Assembly (NCBI GenBank): GCA_902497145.1
Contig: CABVDR010000038.1
Location: forward strand, 1 to 24,271
Reading direction: 5' to 3'
DNA length: 24,271 nt
DNA from: an uncultured Oscillospiraceae bacterium
GTDB lineage: Bacteria; Bacillota; Clostridia; Oscillospirales; Oscillospiraceae
Below, piece by piece: positions 21,984-24,271 of the stretch. A model generated the notes under the pieces. That model made no database searches. It was given only the letters and a program-made list of their open reading frames with translations, and had not been told where the DNA came from. Numbering within the stretch: the first letter of the stretch is position 1; the number at the start of each line of letters is the position of its first letter. Made by a program: the position numbers and the translations under genes.

Positions 21984-23258
21984 CTAACCCCCGATTTCAT
22001 AGAGGGTGGTCAGCAGGGTCCAGTTTTGGGGGAAGGGGCGCATCAGGTTCCAATAATTGACCCCGTGCAGTCCCCGGCTGCGGGCCAGCTCCAGCTTGGA
22101 CCGAATGCTTCTGGCGTCCTCAAACCACACCTCGTGCTCCTGTCCCTCTCCGTCCACATACCGAAACCAGGGGGACTGGGCAGCGGCATCAAAGCGGATG
22201 GCAGCGTAGTATTTTTGGGCCAGAGCGATGGCCTGCTGGTTGGAGATGGACCGGGCCATGGTGCCCTCCCGGTAAGGGACCTTCCAGTCGTAGCCGTAAT
22301 TGGGCATGCCCATCCAGATCTTTTCCCTGGGAATTTCGCTCAGGGCGTAGTCCACCACTCTGGTCACTTGATTGAGAGGGGCTACCGCCATAGGAGGTCC
22401 ATAGGTATAGCCCCACTCGTAGGTCATTAAAAATACATAGTCTGCCGCCGCCCCCAACCGGCGGTAGTCGTGGCCCTGATAGAAGTCTCCCTTCTGGTCG
22501 GCGCTGGTTTTAGGCACCAGGGCCACCATGACCGGGACGCCCAGGGGAGCGAGATTGGCCCGAAGGCGGGCGATAAACTCTGGGTAGCGGGCAGCGTCCT
22601 CCGGGAGGATGAACTCAAAGTCCACATCCACCCCCTGATACCCCTTGCGGGGTACCTCCTCTACCAGGTCGGCGATCAGCCGGTTCTGGGCCTGGCCGTC
22701 CACAAAGATGGCGTGGGAGAGCTGGTTGGAGAAGGTACCGCTGGCGGTGAGGGTAGACAGATGGAGCCAGGGGCGTACCCCGGCGGCCCGGGCAGCGGCC
22801 AGAAGGGCGGCGTCATTGAGGGGGAGCAGCTCCCCCTGGGCGGTGAACCCATAGGTGAAGGGGGCGAAGTCGGATAGGTTGGGGAGGGTGCTGCGCAGCA
22901 GGGCCGGATCTACATTGGGTTGGGCATAGCCCCCTGCCGACAGCGTTCCCAGCGGCTCCTGGCGGTAGGAGAGGACCAGCTCCTGACCGGGGTAGAGGAG
23001 CGTCCCGCCGCCCAGGCCGGGGTTTCGCTGCCACAGCTGCCGTACGGTGAGACCGTGGGTGCGGGCAATGGAGGAGAGGGTGTCCCCCGGCTGAACCCGG
23101 TACACCTGCTGGGGCCAGCGCACCACGAAGGTCTGCCCCACCACCAGACGGGCGGGGTCAGGGGGATCGTTGTCCTCCAGCAGCCTGGCCATGGACACGC
23201 CGTAGCGCTGGGCGATGGAATAGAGGGTGTCTCCCGGGCGTACCACATGGATCTCCAC
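21984..23258 (-). CDS. LysM-GH18 glycosyl hydrolase (SleL/YaaH-like)
   Basis: SleL/YaaH proteins are N-acetylglucosaminidases that cut spore cortex fragments during germination. The 424-residue protein has two N-terminal LysM domains (about 3-47 and 51-95, each with the RPGDTLYSIA/QPGDTLSSIA signature) and no signal peptide, as in spore-located SleL. A GH18 barrel follows (about 105-424). The catalytic DxDxE motif is D211, D213 and E215 (GVDVDFEF). Further GH18 features are VFLMTYEWGYTYGPP and WMGMPNYGYDW. Its overall layout and length match SleL closely. The start is GTG, with AAGGAGGG six bases upstream overlapping the amidase stop. It is 12 bp after the amidase gene, so the two wall hydrolases form a unit. 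Confidence 0.9.
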   Translation of the reverse strand: MEIHVVRPGDTLYSIAQRYGVSMARLLEDNDPPDPARLVVGQTFVVRWPQQVYRVQPGDTLSSIARTHGLTVRQLWQRNPGLGGGTLLYPGQELVLSYRQEPLGTLSAGGYAQPNVDPALLRSTLPNLSDFAPFTYGFTAQGELLPLNDAALLAAARAAGVRPWLHLSTLTASGTFSNQLSHAIFVDGQAQNRLIADLVEEVPRKGYQGVDVDFEFILPEDAARYPEFIARLRANLAPLGVPVMVALVPKTSADQKGDFYQGHDYRRLGAAADYVFLMTYEWGYTYGPPMAVAPLNQVTRVVDYALSEIPREKIWMGMPNYGYDWKVPYREGTMARSISNQQAIALAQKYYAAIRFDAAAQSPWFRYVDGEGQEHEVWFEDARSIRSKLELARSRGLHGVNYWNLMRPFPQNWTLLTTLYEIGG

Positions 23259-23270
23259 AAAAATCCCTCC

Positions 23271-24011
23271 TTAATTCAGGGTGACGAAGTCATCCTTGGC
23301 GTAGCCGATGGTGCCGGCGTAGTTCACCAGATACCAGCCCCCCGACTGGTTGAGGATGGTGAGGGGAGCCCCATCGGGGGCCTGGGCAAGGATGGGAGCA
23401 TCCAGGTCGGGGCGGGCCCGAATGTTCAGCACGCCCCAGTCCACGTCCACCCGGCCCGAGCGGCTGGCAGAGGGGTCCAGGAAGGGGATGTCGAAGTAGT
23501 CGCACAGGGACATGACCAGGTTCTTGGCCACTGCGTCCAGATTCTGCTTGATCCAGGCCGCGTCCTCCCGGTTGTCATGGTAGCCCAGCTCCAGAAAGAC
23601 CGCCGGAGCCCGCACCCGGCGCACCTCGCCGATGGTGGTGGTGGCCTCTGTGCGCACCAGGTTGGGCAGGGGGTAGATGCTTTTGAGGTTGTTGGCAATG
23701 ATGGTGGCCGCCCGCTGACCCTTCGCGCTGCCGGGGTAGTAGAAGACGATGATGCCCCGCACCGAGCCGTACTTGCCCTCCGGGGCGGCGTTGGAGTGGA
23801 GGGCCAGGTGCAGGTCGTAGTTGCCGGCGTTGGAGGCGGCGATGGAGGACACGGCGGTCATCTCCGGGGTGTTGCGGGAATAACGGATGCCGGAGGCGTT
23901 GAGATAGGGCACCATTTTGTCGGCCAGCAGGTTCATGTACTGCTCCTCGGTGCCGCCGTTGACATAGTAGTTGTTCTCCTGGGTGGAGGGGGAGAGATAG
24001 ATAATGGGCAT
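23271..24011 (-). CDS. N-acetylmuramoyl-L-alanine amidase (Amidase_3-like) with SH3b domain
   Basis: The family cuts the bond between N-acetylmuramic acid and the stem peptide. The 246-residue protein has an Amidase_3-like domain (1-175) with the HSNAA motif (H72), VFLELGYHDN (catalytic E141) and a candidate metal Glu in GGTEEQYM (E22/E23). A C-terminal SH3b domain (about 187-246, VLNIRARPDLDAP, WYLVNYAGTIGYAKDDFV) follows. The usual first zinc His (GHGG) is replaced by LSPSTQEN. The ATG at 24011 is chosen over a longer in-frame start because AGGAGGT lies seven bases upstream and the extension looks non-coding. There is no signal peptide, as with its partner, so use during sporulation/germination or release by lysis is likely. 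Confidence 0.87.
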   Translation of the reverse strand: MPIIYLSPSTQENNYYVNGGTEEQYMNLLADKMVPYLNASGIRYSRNTPEMTAVSSIAASNAGNYDLHLALHSNAAPEGKYGSVRGIIVFYYPGSAKGQRAATIIANNLKSIYPLPNLVRTEATTTIGEVRRVRAPAVFLELGYHDNREDAAWIKQNLDAVAKNLVMSLCDYFDIPFLDPSASRSGRVDVDWGVLNIRARPDLDAPILAQAPDGAPLTILNQSGGWYLVNYAGTIGYAKDDFVTLN

Positions 24012-24066
24012 AGGGATTACCTCCTGTTTTTCCCATGCTATGTGAAAAAAGAGCCGGGGGTTCCCG

Positions 24067-24078
24067 CAAAAATTTTTG
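24067..24078. promoter_or_regulatory. Palindrome in the divergent spacer
   Basis: CAAAAATTTTTG is a perfect 12-bp palindrome in the 142-bp gap between the divergent amidase and lipoprotein genes. It could be a regulator site or an AT-rich upstream element. I found no clear -35/-10 pair for either gene in this spacer. Confidence 0.25.
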
Positions 24079-24153
24079 TCCCTGCCGCGAACCTCCCCAG
24101 AGAGAATCCGTCTAAACAGGTAGAGAGACCCAACAAGAACGGGAGGGATTTTC

Positions 24154-24271
24154 ATGAAACGACTGTTTGCCTTGCTGATGACCCTGATGCTTCTGCTGGG
24201 ACTGTGCGCCTGCGGCAGCGGAAACAGCGGAGCCACCTCCGCGGACCCCGCCGCTGCGTCTAGCGGCGGGG
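24154..24271 (+). CDS. Lipoprotein, N-terminal fragment (3' end outside window)
   Basis: Only 39 codons are present. They encode a lipoprotein signal peptide: MKR, a hydrophobic run (LFALLMTLMLLLGL) and the lipobox LCAC with the lipidated Cys at residue 20. A Gly/Ser/Ala-rich spacer begins GSGNSGATSADP. GGGAGGGA lies six bases before the ATG. Such starts are typical of ABC-transporter substrate-binding proteins, but the mature domain is not visible, so the function is unknown. Confidence 0.85.
   Translation, partial: MKRLFALLMTLMLLLGLCACGSGNSGATSADPAAASSGG

Noticed and set aside
24079..24153. Promoter for the lipoprotein gene
   Set aside because: No -35/-10 pair with acceptable spacing was found. 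TTGTCC at 24076-24081 has no partner at 16-18 bp.

Overview
The window looks like core chromosome from a GC-rich, probably spore-forming Clostridia member. My best guess is an Oscillospiraceae gut anaerobe of the Flavonifractor/Lawsonibacter/Pseudoflavonifractor type. The reasons are a PolC-type replicase, the Firmicutes gene orders yicC-remA-gmk-rpoZ-priA-def-fmt-rsmB-rlmN-prpC-prkC-rsgA and cdaA-cdaR, a two-iron superoxide reductase, a SleL/YaaH-like LysM-GH18 protein, and strong GC bias at third codon positions. The species cannot be fixed from sequence reading alone. I see no tRNA, rRNA, CRISPR array, insertion sequence or prophage.

Layout. (1) 1-1073: the 3' end of polC (+). It converges on a minus-strand LTA-synthase-type sulfatase (1121-3217), with a strong hairpin terminator between them. 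(2) 3375-3743: desulfoferrodoxin (-). A promoter region of about 350 bp separates it from the divergent cdaA. (3) 3958-8677: a plus-strand run of cdaA (c-di-AMP synthase), cdaR, an RseC-like membrane protein, a DUF5685-like Cys-rich protein, a J-domain protein with a Cys-rich tail, and a small membrane protein. Gaps here are small or overlapping, so this is likely one transcription unit. (4) 8755-20950: a long housekeeping series. yicC, remA, gmk and rpoZ cover RNA turnover, matrix/osmotic regulation, GMP kinase and the RNAP omega subunit. A hairpin follows, then priA, def and fmt (replication restart, then formyl-Met addition and removal). After an AT-rich spacer with a promoter-like sequence come rsmB, rlmN, prpC, prkC and rsgA (rRNA methylation, the Ser/Thr phosphatase/kinase pair, ribosome assembly GTPase). 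Many genes overlap by ATGA or TGATG. (5) 20953-21033: two hairpin terminators at the convergent junction. (6) 24011-21032 (-): two cell-wall hydrolases without signal peptides (amidase-SH3b and LysM-GH18), then an FlK-like thioesterase and a YbaK-type tRNA deacylase. (7) From 24154 (+): the start of a lipoprotein that runs off the window.

Most of the window is ordinary housekeeping DNA. The best candidate for something undescribed is the block at 6244-8677. There a DUF5685-like protein carries two Asp-rich motifs that resemble those of squalene/phytoene synthases, and it is translationally coupled to a J-domain protein with a six-Cys tail. Other points of interest are a hairpin in the cdaA leader, palindromes at the LTA synthase and desulfoferrodoxin promoters, an amidase lacking the usual first zinc histidine, and a hairpin between rpoZ and priA where many Firmicutes carry coaBC.
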